This document shows positions 1 to 8,814 of a stretch of DNA of 64,000 bases, one piece after another. The notes below the pieces were generated by a model. That model had not been told where the DNA came from. It saw only the letters and a program-made list of their open reading frames with translations, and made no database searches. The position numbers were made by a program, and so were the translations under genes. The stretch is from Alphaproteobacteria bacterium (GTDB lineage Bacteria; Pseudomonadota; Alphaproteobacteria; Rickettsiales; SXRF01), in the NCBI GenBank assembly GCA_025360605.1, contig JANYBV010000031.1, forward strand, positions 129,063-193,062, written 5' to 3'. Every line of letters starts with the position of its first letter. Position 1 is the first letter of the stretch.

Positions 1-252
1 GCCGAGCTGGTTGGCATTACTGAATATAATCTGTCACGCATCATCAACCGCCATTTCGGGATGAATTTCAACGAGCTGATTAATGGCTACCGCATTGAAG
101 AAGCCAAAACGCGCCTGCGCAATGAATCGTCACAGATTACCGTGATTGGTTTTGAGGTGGGATTCAATTCGATTGCGTCATTCAACCGCGTATTCAGGAC
201 AAAGGTAGGGACATCGCCGACTGATTACCGCAACAACGAGCGCGTGCAGTAG
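1..252 (+). CDS. AraC-family transcriptional regulator, C-terminal part (partial, 5' end outside window)
   Basis: The reading frame is open from the first base, so the gene starts upstream of the window; 83 residues are visible. They form the DNA-binding domain of an AraC/XylS regulator. A first helix-turn-helix (around LVGITEYNLSRIINRHFG) is followed by the connecting helix with NELINGYRIEEAK, and a second HTH ends in the family signature GFNSIASFNRVFR, then GTSPTDYR. The family binds promoter DNA as an activator; the ligand-sensing N-terminal part is not seen, so the target and signal are unknown. The next gene is convergent, 35 bases away. Confidence 0.9.
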   Translation, partial: AELVGITEYNLSRIINRHFGMNFNELINGYRIEEAKTRLRNESSQITVIGFEVGFNSIASFNRVFRTKVGTSPTDYRNNERVQ

Positions 253-287
253 CCACACACGTCATCTTTGAAATAATGAGAAGGCCT

Positions 288-1715
288 CTAATACCCTGTG
301 AGAATCCGCTCGACCAGTTCGCCGATGGTCGGCACATATCCGTTGGAATAAAACGGATCCGAGGCAAAGCGGTAGGCGTTATGGCCGGAGAACATGAGCT
401 GTTCATCAATCGAGCTGCCGTGCGCAATGTCCTGCAATGTTTTCTGGATACAGAAGCTGCGTGGGTCGGCTTTCTTACCGGTGGTGAAATCATCATGGTC
501 TTTCCAGTTGGAAAAACGGCAATGGCTTAAGCAGCCCATACAATCCACCTGATCGATATGGATCTGTTTCGCCTTTGCGCTTGATACAAAAATCAGCGTA
601 GCATCCGGTGTTTTCATCGCATCATCGTAACCCTCGGCTTTCCAGCCCTCAGCGCGTGCTTTATCATCAGGCTGGACAAACACAGGGCGGCCACGCGCCC
701 CCACCGGCAACGGTTCCGAGAACAGGCCTTCTTGTTCCATGCGGTATTCAATCTGGCGTTCGCTCTGGCCGCGCAGGCCTTTGATGAAATCATTATTCAC
801 GGCTGACGAATAGAAACCCGTTGGGCTGAAGCGGTTGAGGAATACATCACCTTCCTTGAGTTTCGGCAGGCGCTGCTTCCATTCATCCGATACGGGGCTT
901 TCACGCGACAGGATAGGGCGGGTGCCGAACTGGAATGCAATCGGCCCGATATCCGGATTTCCAAGCCAGTGTTCCCATTCTTTTAAATGCCACGCACCAC
1001 CCGCCATAATAATGGGGGTGTCATTGAGGCCAAAGCTGTTCATGGCAGCCCGCAGCGCTGCAACGCGCGGATAGGGATCTTCCGGCTTTTGGGGGTCTTC
1101 GCTGTTGGAAAGACCGTTATGGCCGCCCGCCAGCCAAGGATCCTCATACACTACGGAGCCTAACCAATGCGCCGTTTTGTTGTAGGAGCGCTTCCACAGC
1201 GCGTTAAAAGCGCGTGCTGAGGAAATAATCGGATGATAAAATACTTTATAATGTTCTGCGATGTCGCCGAGGCGATATGGCATGCCTGCGCCACAGGTGA
1301 TGCCGTGGACAAGGCCGGGGGCTCCTTCAAGGATGCCGATCAGTACGCGTTCCGCACCGCCCATTTCCCACAGCACGTTGACATGCACACGGCCTTTGCC
1401 GCTGGCGACCTCATGCGCGATCTGGGCTTGCTGGATACCACCGCGTATACTTTGTACGACGAGTTCTTCATGACGTTCGCGGCGCGTGGTGCCGTGATAA
1501 ACATAAGGAATAGCTTTACCGCTGGCGTCAAACGTATCGGCGTTGACACCGGAGAATGTGCCTACGGCACCGGCAGCAGCAAACGCTCCTGCGGTGTGGC
1601 CGTTAGATACCGCTACACCTTTGCCACCCTCAACAATGGGAAGCACTTCTTTTCCGGAGAGAATAACGTTTTTGAGTTTATCGCGAAATGAGGGAACAGC
1701 AGCAGCTTGTAACAA
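288..1715 (-). CDS. NAD(P)H-dependent flavin oxidoreductase, nitronate monooxygenase family
   Basis: The 475-residue protein resembles the nitronate monooxygenase / 2-nitropropane dioxygenase family, FMN-dependent TIM-barrel enzymes. Visible family features are the N-terminal segment with PIVEGGKGVAVSNG, the AFAAAGAVGTFSG loop and the GITCGAGMPY motif near residue 135. At 475 residues it is longer than the usual 320-370. The C-terminal part carries an unusual Cys cluster (C-x2-C-x3-C with a further Cys about 20 residues later, roughly residues 391-423). The start is TTG: AAGGA lies 8 bases upstream on the minus strand and no in-frame ATG occurs early in the protein. The substrate is unknown; the family includes nitronate oxidases and enoyl-reductase-like enzymes. 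Confidence 0.85.
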   Translation of the reverse strand: MLQAAAVPSFRDKLKNVILSGKEVLPIVEGGKGVAVSNGHTAGAFAAAGAVGTFSGVNADTFDASGKAIPYVYHGTTRRERHEELVVQSIRGGIQQAQIAHEVASGKGRVHVNVLWEMGGAERVLIGILEGAPGLVHGITCGAGMPYRLGDIAEHYKVFYHPIISSARAFNALWKRSYNKTAHWLGSVVYEDPWLAGGHNGLSNSEDPQKPEDPYPRVAALRAAMNSFGLNDTPIIMAGGAWHLKEWEHWLGNPDIGPIAFQFGTRPILSRESPVSDEWKQRLPKLKEGDVFLNRFSPTGFYSSAVNNDFIKGLRGQSERQIEYRMEQEGLFSEPLPVGARGRPVFVQPDDKARAEGWKAEGYDDAMKTPDATLIFVSSAKAKQIHIDQVDCMGCLSHCRFSNWKDHDDFTTGKKADPRSFCIQKTLQDIAHGSSIDEQLMFSGHNAYRFASDPFYSNGYVPTIGELVERILTGY

Positions 1716-1808
1716 TTGGTATGTCCTTAGGTTCTGTATGAAAGGCTGATTATAGGCATAAAGATCAGGAACACAATCTAGAATTTTGGCCCGATTTCTG
1801 GCGGGATT

Positions 1809-2555
1809 TCAAAGTTCTTTACGCCAGCTCTTGGGCCAGAAAATCCAGTGTCTCACATGTAGCATGTGCCGTACAGGGCTTTTGACCACCAGCATCAGGA
1901 TGCCTATGGATAGTAAGCACCAGACGGCAGGCCACTCATTATGGTTGTCTGTCAGTAGCTGGGACAGGAATGGCCCCACCAGATAATGGAACACCACCGC
2001 CCGCCATGAGCCGTAGAGCAGGGGCATCAGGAAGCCGGTCAGCACATAACCCGGATAGCCATCGCTTAAGGGGCGGAAGCCAGCATGGACGAAATAATTG
2101 CCGATGCCGTTGGTGGGCACGTCCCACGCGATATGCCAGTTGCCATGCACTGAGCATAACCGTTCTGCGCACAACGGACGGATCGGGTCGCACACGCCTG
2201 CCCATGTCATCGGGTAGAGCTGGATGAGCGTGAAGATAGAGCCGATAAAACACAAGGCATAAACCGGAATATAAATGCGTTTGCGGATGGAGGCGGGGAT
2301 AAAATAGAGGGTGACGGCGTTGATAAAAAACGGCTGGAACGTAATGTGCAGATACCCCAACAGGGTGGCAATCTGGTTCGATGGGTTTAAGCACTCGTCA
2401 ATGACTGAATAGGTGAAGGCCTGAAGCAACTCCATCAGGGAAAAATATCCCAGCGCAATCCACAGCGGGGCGGGTTCTTTTTTCCACGCGGCATACACCG
2501 TGGTGGCGATACCCATGGTGGCCAATACTGCCGATGCCTGGCCGTTCCAACACAT
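1809..2555 (-). CDS. Polytopic membrane protein, DUF5765-like
   Basis: This 248-residue protein consists largely of hydrophobic helices, about seven by eye, for example near residues 8-25, 33-50, 62-80, 90-110, 160-185 and 195-225. It begins with MCWNGQASA and carries several Cys and Trp residues at helix ends. It resembles a proteobacterial family of unknown function that I recall as DUF5765; the name is from memory and unchecked. No catalytic motif is visible. It lies upstream of the flavin oxidoreductase on the same strand, with a 93-base gap, so co-transcription is possible. Confidence 0.7.
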   Translation of the reverse strand: MCWNGQASAVLATMGIATTVYAAWKKEPAPLWIALGYFSLMELLQAFTYSVIDECLNPSNQIATLLGYLHITFQPFFINAVTLYFIPASIRKRIYIPVYALCFIGSIFTLIQLYPMTWAGVCDPIRPLCAERLCSVHGNWHIAWDVPTNGIGNYFVHAGFRPLSDGYPGYVLTGFLMPLLYGSWRAVVFHYLVGPFLSQLLTDNHNEWPAVWCLLSIGILMLVVKSPVRHMLHVRHWIFWPKSWRKEL

Positions 2556-2654
2556 ATAAGGGTATGCCTTTCTGGGGAGATTTAGACGCGAACGATTATG
2601 CAGGTAACATGAATTATCCGCGAAGTCTATCTGCTAAGAATATAAGGACAAAAT

Positions 2655-2700
2655 AAAACCCCCGCCGCTTGGGCCTTGCGGCTTGGGCGGCGGGGGTTTT
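2655..2700 (-). terminator. Strong GC-rich intrinsic terminator, probably bidirectional
   Basis: A perfect 14-bp stem is flanked by A and T tracts: AAAACCCCCGCCGC at 2655-2668 pairs with GCGGCGGGGGTTTT at 2687-2700, around an 18-base loop. Read on the minus strand it lies directly after the small gene at 2727-2912 and ends in TTTTATTTTG, so it most likely ends that transcript. The symmetric A/T tracts would let it work on the plus strand as well, although no plus-strand gene ends nearby. Confidence 0.85.
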
Positions 2701-2726
2701 GCATCTGGTGATCTGCTGTTGCGCTT

Positions 2727-2912
2727 TTAACGGCGCACAATCACACGCATGCCATGTCTGTACCTGTTACGGTGCGGATCATGGTGTGGGTCATGGTGAG
2801 GGATAAAATACCCCGGACCCTGATAGCGATTCCTCTTCTTCTTCGGTGCAGGCGGATTGAGTCCCGCATTCACGAGAAGAACCATGCCGACGAACCATGT
2901 TGGCATTTTCAC
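2727..2912 (-). CDS. Small His/Arg-rich peptide, possibly exported
   Basis: The 61-residue product is not recognised. A short hydrophobic N-terminus (WFVGMVLLVNAG) could be a signal or anchor segment. It is followed by a basic stretch (PAPKKKRNRYQ) and a His-Asp-Pro repeat (HHDPHHDPHRNRYRHG). The start is a GTG with AAGGA 8 bases upstream; an ATG two codons in is worse placed. A strong terminator begins 27 bases after the stop, which supports a real transcript. His-rich peptides can bind metal, but that is only inference. It could still be a chance reading frame. Confidence 0.55.
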   Translation of the reverse strand: MKMPTWFVGMVLLVNAGLNPPAPKKKRNRYQGPGYFIPHHDPHHDPHRNRYRHGMRVIVRR

Positions 2913-3095
2913 GGACGTAGTCCTTATAGCAGGTGGGATTGGCTTTTACCTGTTACTCTGAACAGGGGGTGGTATAGGACCTGACCCCTATAGACCTCTT
3001 TCCAACATGGAAAGATAAAGCCAAAAACATATCATGGGTAGTGCCTGCGGAAGGGATTGTCAATAAAGCCTGATTAACTCAATGAAAAACATCGA

Positions 3096-5927
3096 TTAAT
3101 GCGCATCACCCCAATGTTTTCCGCTGCCAGTTTCCACCGTCAGCGGGATTGAAAGCTGGGCGGCATTTTCCATGTGTTGCTTGATCAGCGGCTGCTTGGC
3201 GGCAACGGCTTCATCTTTTACTTCAAAGACCAGTTCGTCATGCACCTGCAACAGCATGCGGCATTCCGGCGAGACAAGCGTTTTATCAATAGTGATCATC
3301 GCTTTTTTGATGATGTCAGCGGCAGTTCCCTGAAGCGGCGCGTTGATGGCGGCGCGTTCAGAGAATTGGCGGCGCGCGCCGTTTTTGTCGTTAATCCCCG
3401 GAACATGGCAGCGCCTGCCGAAAAGGGTGACGACATAGCCGTTGGCGCGGGCGAATTCCTTGCTGACTTCCATATAGTCGCGGATGCCTGGGTACTGGGC
3501 GAAATAACGCTCGATATACGCGCCCGCTTCCGAGCGGCCAATGCCGAGGCGGGCAGCCAGACCGTGGGCGCTGATGCCGTAGATGATGCCGAAATTGATG
3601 GTTTTGGCCTTGCGGCGCAGGTCGCTGTTTACTTCGCTGACAGGGACGCCAAACATCTGGCTGGCGGTGATGGCGTGGATGTCATCGCCGTTGCGGAAGG
3701 CCTCTTTGAGCGTCGGGATATCGGCCATGTGCGCGAGCAGGCGTAGTTCAATCTGCGAATAGTCAGCGGATAACAGTGTGCAGCCTTCCTCGGCGATAAA
3801 GGCCTCGCGGATTTTTTTGCCTTCCAGCGTGCGGATGGGGATATTTTGCAGGTTGGGATCGCTGGAGCTCAAGCGTCCGGTGGAGGTAAGCGCCATGGCG
3901 TAGCTGGTGTGGACGCGGTGGGTGGCGGGGTCGATCTGTTCGGCCAGCGCATCGCTGTAGGTGCTTTTGAGTTTCGACAGCTGCCGCCACTCGATCACCT
4001 TGGCAGGTAGCGCATGGCCTTGTTCGGCAAGTTCTTCGAGTACGTCGCTGTCGGTGGTGTAGGCTCCGGTTTTGGCGGATTTTTTGCCGCCTTCGAGCTG
4101 TAATTTATCGAACAGTATTTCGCCCAGCTGTTTAGGCGAGCCGACATTAAATTCCTGACCGGCGAGCTGGTAAATCTCCTGCTCGTATTCTTTCATGCGT
4201 GTGCCAAAATCGGCGGAAAGGGCGGATAGTTGCGCAAGATCAACCTTAATGCCTTCACTTTCCATGCGCGCCAGCACCTTGGTCAGCGGGCGCTCGATGG
4301 TTTCGTACAGGGTGGCAAGTTTCTGTGCGAGTACCTGCGGTTTAAAATATTCGTAAAGGCGCAATGTAATATCCGCGTCTTCTGCCGCGTAATTACAAGC
4401 CTTCTCCAGATCCACCGCGTCAAAACGAAGGCGGTTTTTTCCCGTTCCCGTTACGTCGTCATAGCTGATGGTTTTATAGCCGAGGTAACGCTCGGCCAGT
4501 TCGTCCATGCTTTGTCCGTGTTCACCGGCGTGGAGGATGTAGGAAAGCAGCATGCTGTCTTCAGTGGTATGCAGGCGTATGCCGTAGCGTTGTATGATCA
4601 GCAGGTCGTATTTGATATTGTGGCCGATGATGGTGACGCTGTCGTCTTCCAGCAGCGGCTTCAACAGTGCAAGGGCACGCTCCAGCGGGATTTGCCCTTC
4701 GAGGGGCACGTGATGGGTGGCCTTTACATCCTCGTCACCAAACAGGCTCGATTGGGTGGGGGCAGATACGGTTTTGACATGGGCCAGCGGCACGTAACAG
4801 GCTTCACCTGCTTCTACGCACAATGAAAATCCGACAAGCTCGGCACGCATGGCACTAAGTGAGGTGGTTTCGGTGTCAAAGGCGACTCTGCCTTTGTTGC
4901 CGGCTTTGGCAATCCACTGCGCGAGTGTGGCTTCATCCGTCACCAACGCATAAGATTTTTCGATAACGCTGGCGGCTACTTGCGGTGCGGCAACAGGCGT
5001 TTGCGGTACGAAGTTCACTACGGATGCGGGCAGGTTGGACTTCTGCTGAAACTTGAGCGCAAGGGATTTAAACCCGTGCAGCGTCATGAACTCCAGCAGC
5101 TTTTCCGGTGCCGGTTCACGCGTCACCAGCGTGTCCAGCGGCGGCAGGTTCGGCACATCGGATTTCAGCGTGATAAGCTGGCGCGACAGGCGCGCTTTGT
5201 CCGTATTCTGGAGTATCGTTTCGCGGCGCTTGTCCTGTTTGATCTCTCCGGCGCGTGCCAGCAGCGTGTCAAGATCGCCAAAATGATTGATCAGTTCGGC
5301 GGCTGTTTTCGGGCCGATGCCGGGGACTCCGGGGACGTTGTCGGAGCTGTCACCCATCAGCGATAATACGTCCAGTACCTTGTCGGGGCCTACGCCGAAT
5401 TTCTCCTGCACCTGCGTTTCATTGATCGGGCGGTCGTTCATGGCGTCATACATCTCGACACCGTTACCGATCAGCTGCATCAGGTCTTTGTCGGACGATA
5501 CAATCACCACCTTCATGCCGCGCTGTTGCGCTTCTTTGGCATAGGTGGCGATGATATCGTCCGCCTCGTAATCGTTCATTTCAATGCACGGCAGGTTGAG
5601 CGCAACGGTGGCATCGCGCACGAGGGCAAATTGCGGGATCAGATCGTCCGGCGCAGGTGGCCGGTGGGCTTTATACTCGGGGTAGATATCGTTGCGGAAC
5701 GTCTTGCGGGCGGCATCGAAAATCACCGCCATGGAGTCGCCCTGATGCGATTCCATCAGCTTCATGATCATGGTCACAAACCCGTACACGGCCTTCACCG
5801 GAACGCCTTGCGGGTTGGTCATATCGCGTTTGATGGCGTAATAGGCGCGGAAGATAAATCCGGAACCGTCGATCAGGTACAGTGTGTGCGGCAATGGCAT
5901 GGCTAAGGGCAGGGGTGACAGGTTCAT
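3096..5927 (-). CDS. polA: DNA polymerase I
   Basis: The product (943 residues, normal length) is DNA polymerase I, which removes RNA primers and fills gaps in replication and repair. The N-terminal 5' nuclease begins LYLIDGSGFIFRAYYA and covers about residues 12-270. A 3'-5' exonuclease domain is present with an intact DxE motif (FDTETTSLS, near 350), so proofreading is probably active. Polymerase motif A (LSADYSQIELR) is near 717, motif B (RRKAKTINFGIIYG) near 770 and motif C (LQVHDELVFE) at 893. Two in-frame ATGs, at codons 1 and 10, are possible starts; neither has a clear ribosome site. It is divergent from the esterase at 6031. Confidence 0.97.
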   Translation of the reverse strand: MNLSPLPLAMPLPHTLYLIDGSGFIFRAYYAIKRDMTNPQGVPVKAVYGFVTMIMKLMESHQGDSMAVIFDAARKTFRNDIYPEYKAHRPPAPDDLIPQFALVRDATVALNLPCIEMNDYEADDIIATYAKEAQQRGMKVVIVSSDKDLMQLIGNGVEMYDAMNDRPINETQVQEKFGVGPDKVLDVLSLMGDSSDNVPGVPGIGPKTAAELINHFGDLDTLLARAGEIKQDKRRETILQNTDKARLSRQLITLKSDVPNLPPLDTLVTREPAPEKLLEFMTLHGFKSLALKFQQKSNLPASVVNFVPQTPVAAPQVAASVIEKSYALVTDEATLAQWIAKAGNKGRVAFDTETTSLSAMRAELVGFSLCVEAGEACYVPLAHVKTVSAPTQSSLFGDEDVKATHHVPLEGQIPLERALALLKPLLEDDSVTIIGHNIKYDLLIIQRYGIRLHTTEDSMLLSYILHAGEHGQSMDELAERYLGYKTISYDDVTGTGKNRLRFDAVDLEKACNYAAEDADITLRLYEYFKPQVLAQKLATLYETIERPLTKVLARMESEGIKVDLAQLSALSADFGTRMKEYEQEIYQLAGQEFNVGSPKQLGEILFDKLQLEGGKKSAKTGAYTTDSDVLEELAEQGHALPAKVIEWRQLSKLKSTYSDALAEQIDPATHRVHTSYAMALTSTGRLSSSDPNLQNIPIRTLEGKKIREAFIAEEGCTLLSADYSQIELRLLAHMADIPTLKEAFRNGDDIHAITASQMFGVPVSEVNSDLRRKAKTINFGIIYGISAHGLAARLGIGRSEAGAYIERYFAQYPGIRDYMEVSKEFARANGYVVTLFGRRCHVPGINDKNGARRQFSERAAINAPLQGTAADIIKKAMITIDKTLVSPECRMLLQVHDELVFEVKDEAVAAKQPLIKQHMENAAQLSIPLTVETGSGKHWGDAH

Positions 5928-6030
5928 AGACCATCAGTATATAGAAGTTGCGTTTGAAGCACAATAATCGTATTAATTTTTTCATCTTATTCCCGTTAAT
6001 AACCCCTTATGTATTTCACAGGCCAGCACC

Positions 6031-6693
6031 ATGAACCATGATATTGCCCATCTGAACGGTCCCATCCGCAAGCCACGCTCCGGCGACCCTGCAAAGCAGC
6101 TGGTTGTGTTACTCCATGGCTGGGGAGCCGATGGGGCTAACTTGATTGACCTTGCCGACATGTTCGCGCCCATCTTACCAGATGCGTTCTTCGTGGCGCC
6201 CAATGCCCCGTACCCGTGCGAGGCCAACCCGTTTGGCTACCAGTGGTTTTCACTCATGGACCGCCAGCCGCAGCACATGCTCGAAGGCGTGAATAACGCC
6301 GCTAATATCGTCAATCATTTCATCGACCATGCGCTGCAGGACCTGAAGCTGACCGGCGATAAAGTGATCCTGATCGGATTTTCGCAAGGCACGATGACAG
6401 CGTTGCATGTCGCCCTGCACCGCAAGCCGCAAATTGCCGCGATGATCGGATTTTCCGGTGCGCTGGTGGGTGCGGAAACTATTCCTGCGGGTATCGTGTC
6501 GCGTCCGGCCATGTGCCTGATTCACGGTGAATCCGACGAGGTGGTGCCGTTTGCGTCGATGAAACTGGCGACCGATGTGCTGAAAAAATGCAGCGTGGAT
6601 GTGGAAGCGCACCCAAGGCCGTTCCTTGGCCATAGCATTGATATGGAAGGCATCACCGCGGCCAGCCGCTTCCTGCAACGTGTAGGCGTATAA
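6031..6693 (+). CDS. Alpha/beta hydrolase, phospholipase/carboxylesterase (YpfH-like)
   Basis: The product (220 residues) belongs to the phospholipase/carboxylesterase branch of alpha/beta hydrolases, cytosolic serine esterases of broad specificity. The oxyanion segment VVLLHGWGADG is near residue 25. The nucleophile elbow GFSQG holds the catalytic Ser near 118, the acid is the Asp in GESDEVV near 170, and the His is in GHSIDMEG near 207. No signal peptide is present. It stands alone, divergent from polA and 117 bases before zapA. The natural substrate is unknown. Confidence 0.88.
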   Translation: MNHDIAHLNGPIRKPRSGDPAKQLVVLLHGWGADGANLIDLADMFAPILPDAFFVAPNAPYPCEANPFGYQWFSLMDRQPQHMLEGVNNAANIVNHFIDHALQDLKLTGDKVILIGFSQGTMTALHVALHRKPQIAAMIGFSGALVGAETIPAGIVSRPAMCLIHGESDEVVPFASMKLATDVLKKCSVDVEAHPRPFLGHSIDMEGITAASRFLQRVGV

Positions 6694-6810
6694 CGCAAAT
6701 TATAATGACAAAGCCTTGGTGCGGTGGCTAGAATACATTCATCCTGCCGTGCGTTGATTTCGCGGTGTGTATCGTTAACCTATTAAAAAACAACAGAAAA
6801 GGTTTTTTGT

Positions 6811-7188
6811 ATGGCTCAGGTTCGCATTCGCCTTAACAGCCGTGAATATGATGTTGCCTGTGATGACGGGCAGGAAGACCACCTGCGGGGCTTGGCTGGA
6901 GCGGTCGATGACCGCATTAAATCCCTGATTAAAGTGATGGGTACGAATCCGGGTGAGTCGATGGCCATGGTGTTGACCTCGCTGATGATGGCCGATGAAC
7001 TTATTGAAAACAAAAAAGAAATTGTAAAAATAGCTGCTGAAGTACAGCGTTTGTCCCTGCTGGTCAATGATGACAAGAAGCTGGAACAGGAAGGTCGTAT
7101 GATCGAGATGGAGTCAGCGATGGCGACCACTTTGGAAGAAATTGCCCTGCGCATTGAAAAGATTGCGGAAGCGATAGAAGTAAGCTAG
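6811..7188 (+). CDS. zapA: Cell division protein ZapA
   Basis: The 125-residue protein matches ZapA, which binds and bundles FtsZ at the division ring. The N-terminal globular part begins with VRIRLNSREYDVACDDGQEDHLRGLA, of which the stretch around residues 5-30 is typical of the family. The C-terminal part, from about residue 65 to the end, is a long Glu/Lys/Leu-rich helix that should form a coiled coil. AAAGG lies 9 bases before the ATG. Its position just before a 6S-like RNA and 5-formyl-THF cyclo-ligase is the common alphaproteobacterial arrangement and supports the call. Confidence 0.92.
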   Translation: MAQVRIRLNSREYDVACDDGQEDHLRGLAGAVDDRIKSLIKVMGTNPGESMAMVLTSLMMADELIENKKEIVKIAAEVQRLSLLVNDDKKLEQEGRMIEMESAMATTLEEIALRIEKIAEAIEVS

Positions 7189-7194
7189 ACTCAG

Positions 7195-7375
7195 CCCCGA
7201 ACGGTTCTGCTCGGTACGTTTGGTACATTGTCCCTTGGACCAATATCCTTCTTTGGGGTGCTGTCTCTGGCAAGGGCCTAGCTCTTGCACATATGGTGCC
7301 CACTTTACTGACGGGTCGAATGCGGCTTGTTTCAACCGACGGCCATGGTGGTTCCGTTCACTTTTCCTGTCGAAT
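7195..7375 (+). ncRNA. ssrS: 6S RNA (SsrS), RNA polymerase regulator
   Basis: The 241 bases between zapA and the formyl-THF cyclo-ligase gene have no good reading frame and fold into a long rod, as 6S RNA does. A closing stem pairs GAACGG (7199-7204) with CCGTTC (7354-7359). Further stems pair TCGGT (7211-7215) with ACCGA (7335-7339) and CATT (7226-7229) with AATG, and a terminal hairpin pairs 7270-7276 with 7282-7288. 6S RNA mimics an open promoter and binds housekeeping RNA polymerase. The call rests mainly on the conserved position plus this folding; the ends are approximate. Confidence 0.72.
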
Positions 7376-7429
7376 ATTGCAATTAATTACTCTAGACTCC
7401 GCCGCAAAAGTCGTTAAAGCGGTGGCCTG

Positions 7430-8011
7430 ATGCAACGTAATTCCCCATTAGATAAAAATAATATCAGAATTCAGATTCTTGCGAAAAGAGAACGCATGGA
7501 TATTGTCCTTGCTGCCGAACTGGCCAAAACACTCATCGCTAAGCTTATGCCTATCATTTCCGGTGATGCAACGACCGTTGCTGGCTATCGCCCGATCAGA
7601 AATGAAGTCGATATTACCGAGGCCATGCAGCATTGTGCCGATCGTGGGCAGCGACTGTGCCTGCCGGTGATTGAGGCGCAGGATAAGCCGCTGTTTTTTC
7701 GTAGGTGGCGGATGAGCGATGTACTGGAAAAAGGACGTTACGGGGTCGATGTGCCGCCGATTGATGCGCCCACGTCGAGGCCCTATGTGGTATTGGTGCC
7801 GCTGGTGGCGTTTGACCGCAGCGGTCACCGCCTTGGTTACGGTGCGGGCTATTATGACCGCACGATACGTGCCCTGCGCGCCTTGCAAAAACCGATGCAG
7901 ATCATCGGTGTGGCGTATAGCTTTCAGGAAGTGGAACATATTCCGGCGGATATAAATGATGAAAAACTCGATGTGATTGTCACGGACAAAGAAATGATCA
8001 GGTGCTTATGA
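7430..8011 (+). CDS. 5-formyltetrahydrofolate cyclo-ligase
   Basis: The 193-residue enzyme converts 5-formyl-THF to 5,10-methenyl-THF with ATP, returning the storage folate to one-carbon metabolism. Family features are the pyrrolidine-binding segment GYRPIRNEVDI near residue 47, LCLPVI near 75, and the C-terminal signature VPLVAFDRSGHRLGYGAGYYDR near 125-145, with the Gly-rich phosphate loop. It follows the 6S RNA locus as in many proteobacteria, where the two are often co-transcribed. Its TGA stop overlaps the ATG of the next gene (ATGA). Confidence 0.94.
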   Translation: MQRNSPLDKNNIRIQILAKRERMDIVLAAELAKTLIAKLMPIISGDATTVAGYRPIRNEVDITEAMQHCADRGQRLCLPVIEAQDKPLFFRRWRMSDVLEKGRYGVDVPPIDAPTSRPYVVLVPLVAFDRSGHRLGYGAGYYDRTIRALRALQKPMQIIGVAYSFQEVEHIPADINDEKLDVIVTDKEMIRCL

Positions 8012-8808
8012 AAATACTCTTCTGCGGTGATGTGGTGGGACGTTCCGGCCGCGATGCGATCGTTGAATACGTTCCCAAGTTGCGCAAGGAGATGGGGCTG
8101 GATTTTATTATCGTCAACGGCGATAACGCGGCGGCGGGATTTGGTATTACGTCCGGTATCTGCAAAGAATTTTATGACGCGGGTGTGGATGTCATTACTG
8201 GCGGCGACCATATCTGGGACCAGAAGGAAATAATCCCGTTTCTGGCTACCGAAAAACGATTGTTACGCCCCCAGAATTTTCCAGAAAAAACTCCGGGAAC
8301 CGGCCATAACATCTACACGTTATCCACAGGCAAAAAAATCATGGTTATCCACCTGCTCGGGCAGGTGTTTCATAAAGAAAATGCTAACTGCCCGTTTTTA
8401 ATAGCGGATAAGGTGCTTGAATCTGCCCGCCTCGGGCAAAATGTGGCAGCAATCCTCGTCGATTTCCATGCCGAAGCGACCTCGGAAAAGACTGCAATGG
8501 GACAATATCTGAATGGCCGTGTCAGCATGGTGGTGGGCAGCCATACCCACATACCTACCCACGATGCGCGAGTGCTTTCCAAGGGCACTGCCTATCAGAC
8601 CGATGCCGGTATGTGTGGCGACTATGATTCGGTGATCGGTTTTAAGCCGGAATCGCCACTGGAACGGTTCCTGACCAAGGTAGGAAAAGCCAAACTCGAA
8701 GCGGCCAGTGGTAAGGGAACGTTGTGTGGCTTGGTGGTGGAGATTAATGATTCCACCGGACTGGCGACGAAATGCACCCCCCTGCAATACCCGCAGCCGC
8801 TTGGGTAG
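8008..8808 (+). CDS. YmdB-family metallophosphoesterase (TIGR00282-like)
   Basis: This 266-residue protein is of the YmdB family, dinuclear-metal phosphoesterases; Bacillus YmdB acts on 2',3'-cyclic nucleotides. Metal-binding motifs are FCGDVVGRSGRDA at the N-terminus, VNGDNAAAG near residue 38, TGGDHIWD near 67, and the His pair in GSHTHIPTHDARVL near 175, followed by TDAGMCGDYDSVIGF. The ATG at 8008 overlaps the upstream stop; a GTG two codons earlier is possible but less likely. It ends 6 bases before yaaA, so an operon is probable. The role in this organism is unknown. Confidence 0.9.
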   Translation: MKILFCGDVVGRSGRDAIVEYVPKLRKEMGLDFIIVNGDNAAAGFGITSGICKEFYDAGVDVITGGDHIWDQKEIIPFLATEKRLLRPQNFPEKTPGTGHNIYTLSTGKKIMVIHLLGQVFHKENANCPFLIADKVLESARLGQNVAAILVDFHAEATSEKTAMGQYLNGRVSMVVGSHTHIPTHDARVLSKGTAYQTDAGMCGDYDSVIGFKPESPLERFLTKVGKAKLEAASGKGTLCGLVVEINDSTGLATKCTPLQYPQPLG

Positions 8809-8814
8809 TGCCGT

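Noticed and set aside
1233-1691. Overlapping reading frames on the plus strand within the flavoprotein gene
   Set aside because: They are antisense to a clear gene and show no ribosome site or family similarity.
2998-3014. Hairpin CTTTCC-AACAT-GGAAAG
   Set aside because: The 6-bp stem is not followed by a T run on either strand and is not next to a gene end, so it is not supported as a terminator.
7195-7375. Possible tmRNA or tRNA-like RNA between zapA and the cyclo-ligase gene
   Set aside because: There is no tag-peptide frame, no T-arm sequence and no CCA end; the long rod with a central bubble and the conserved position fit 6S RNA better.
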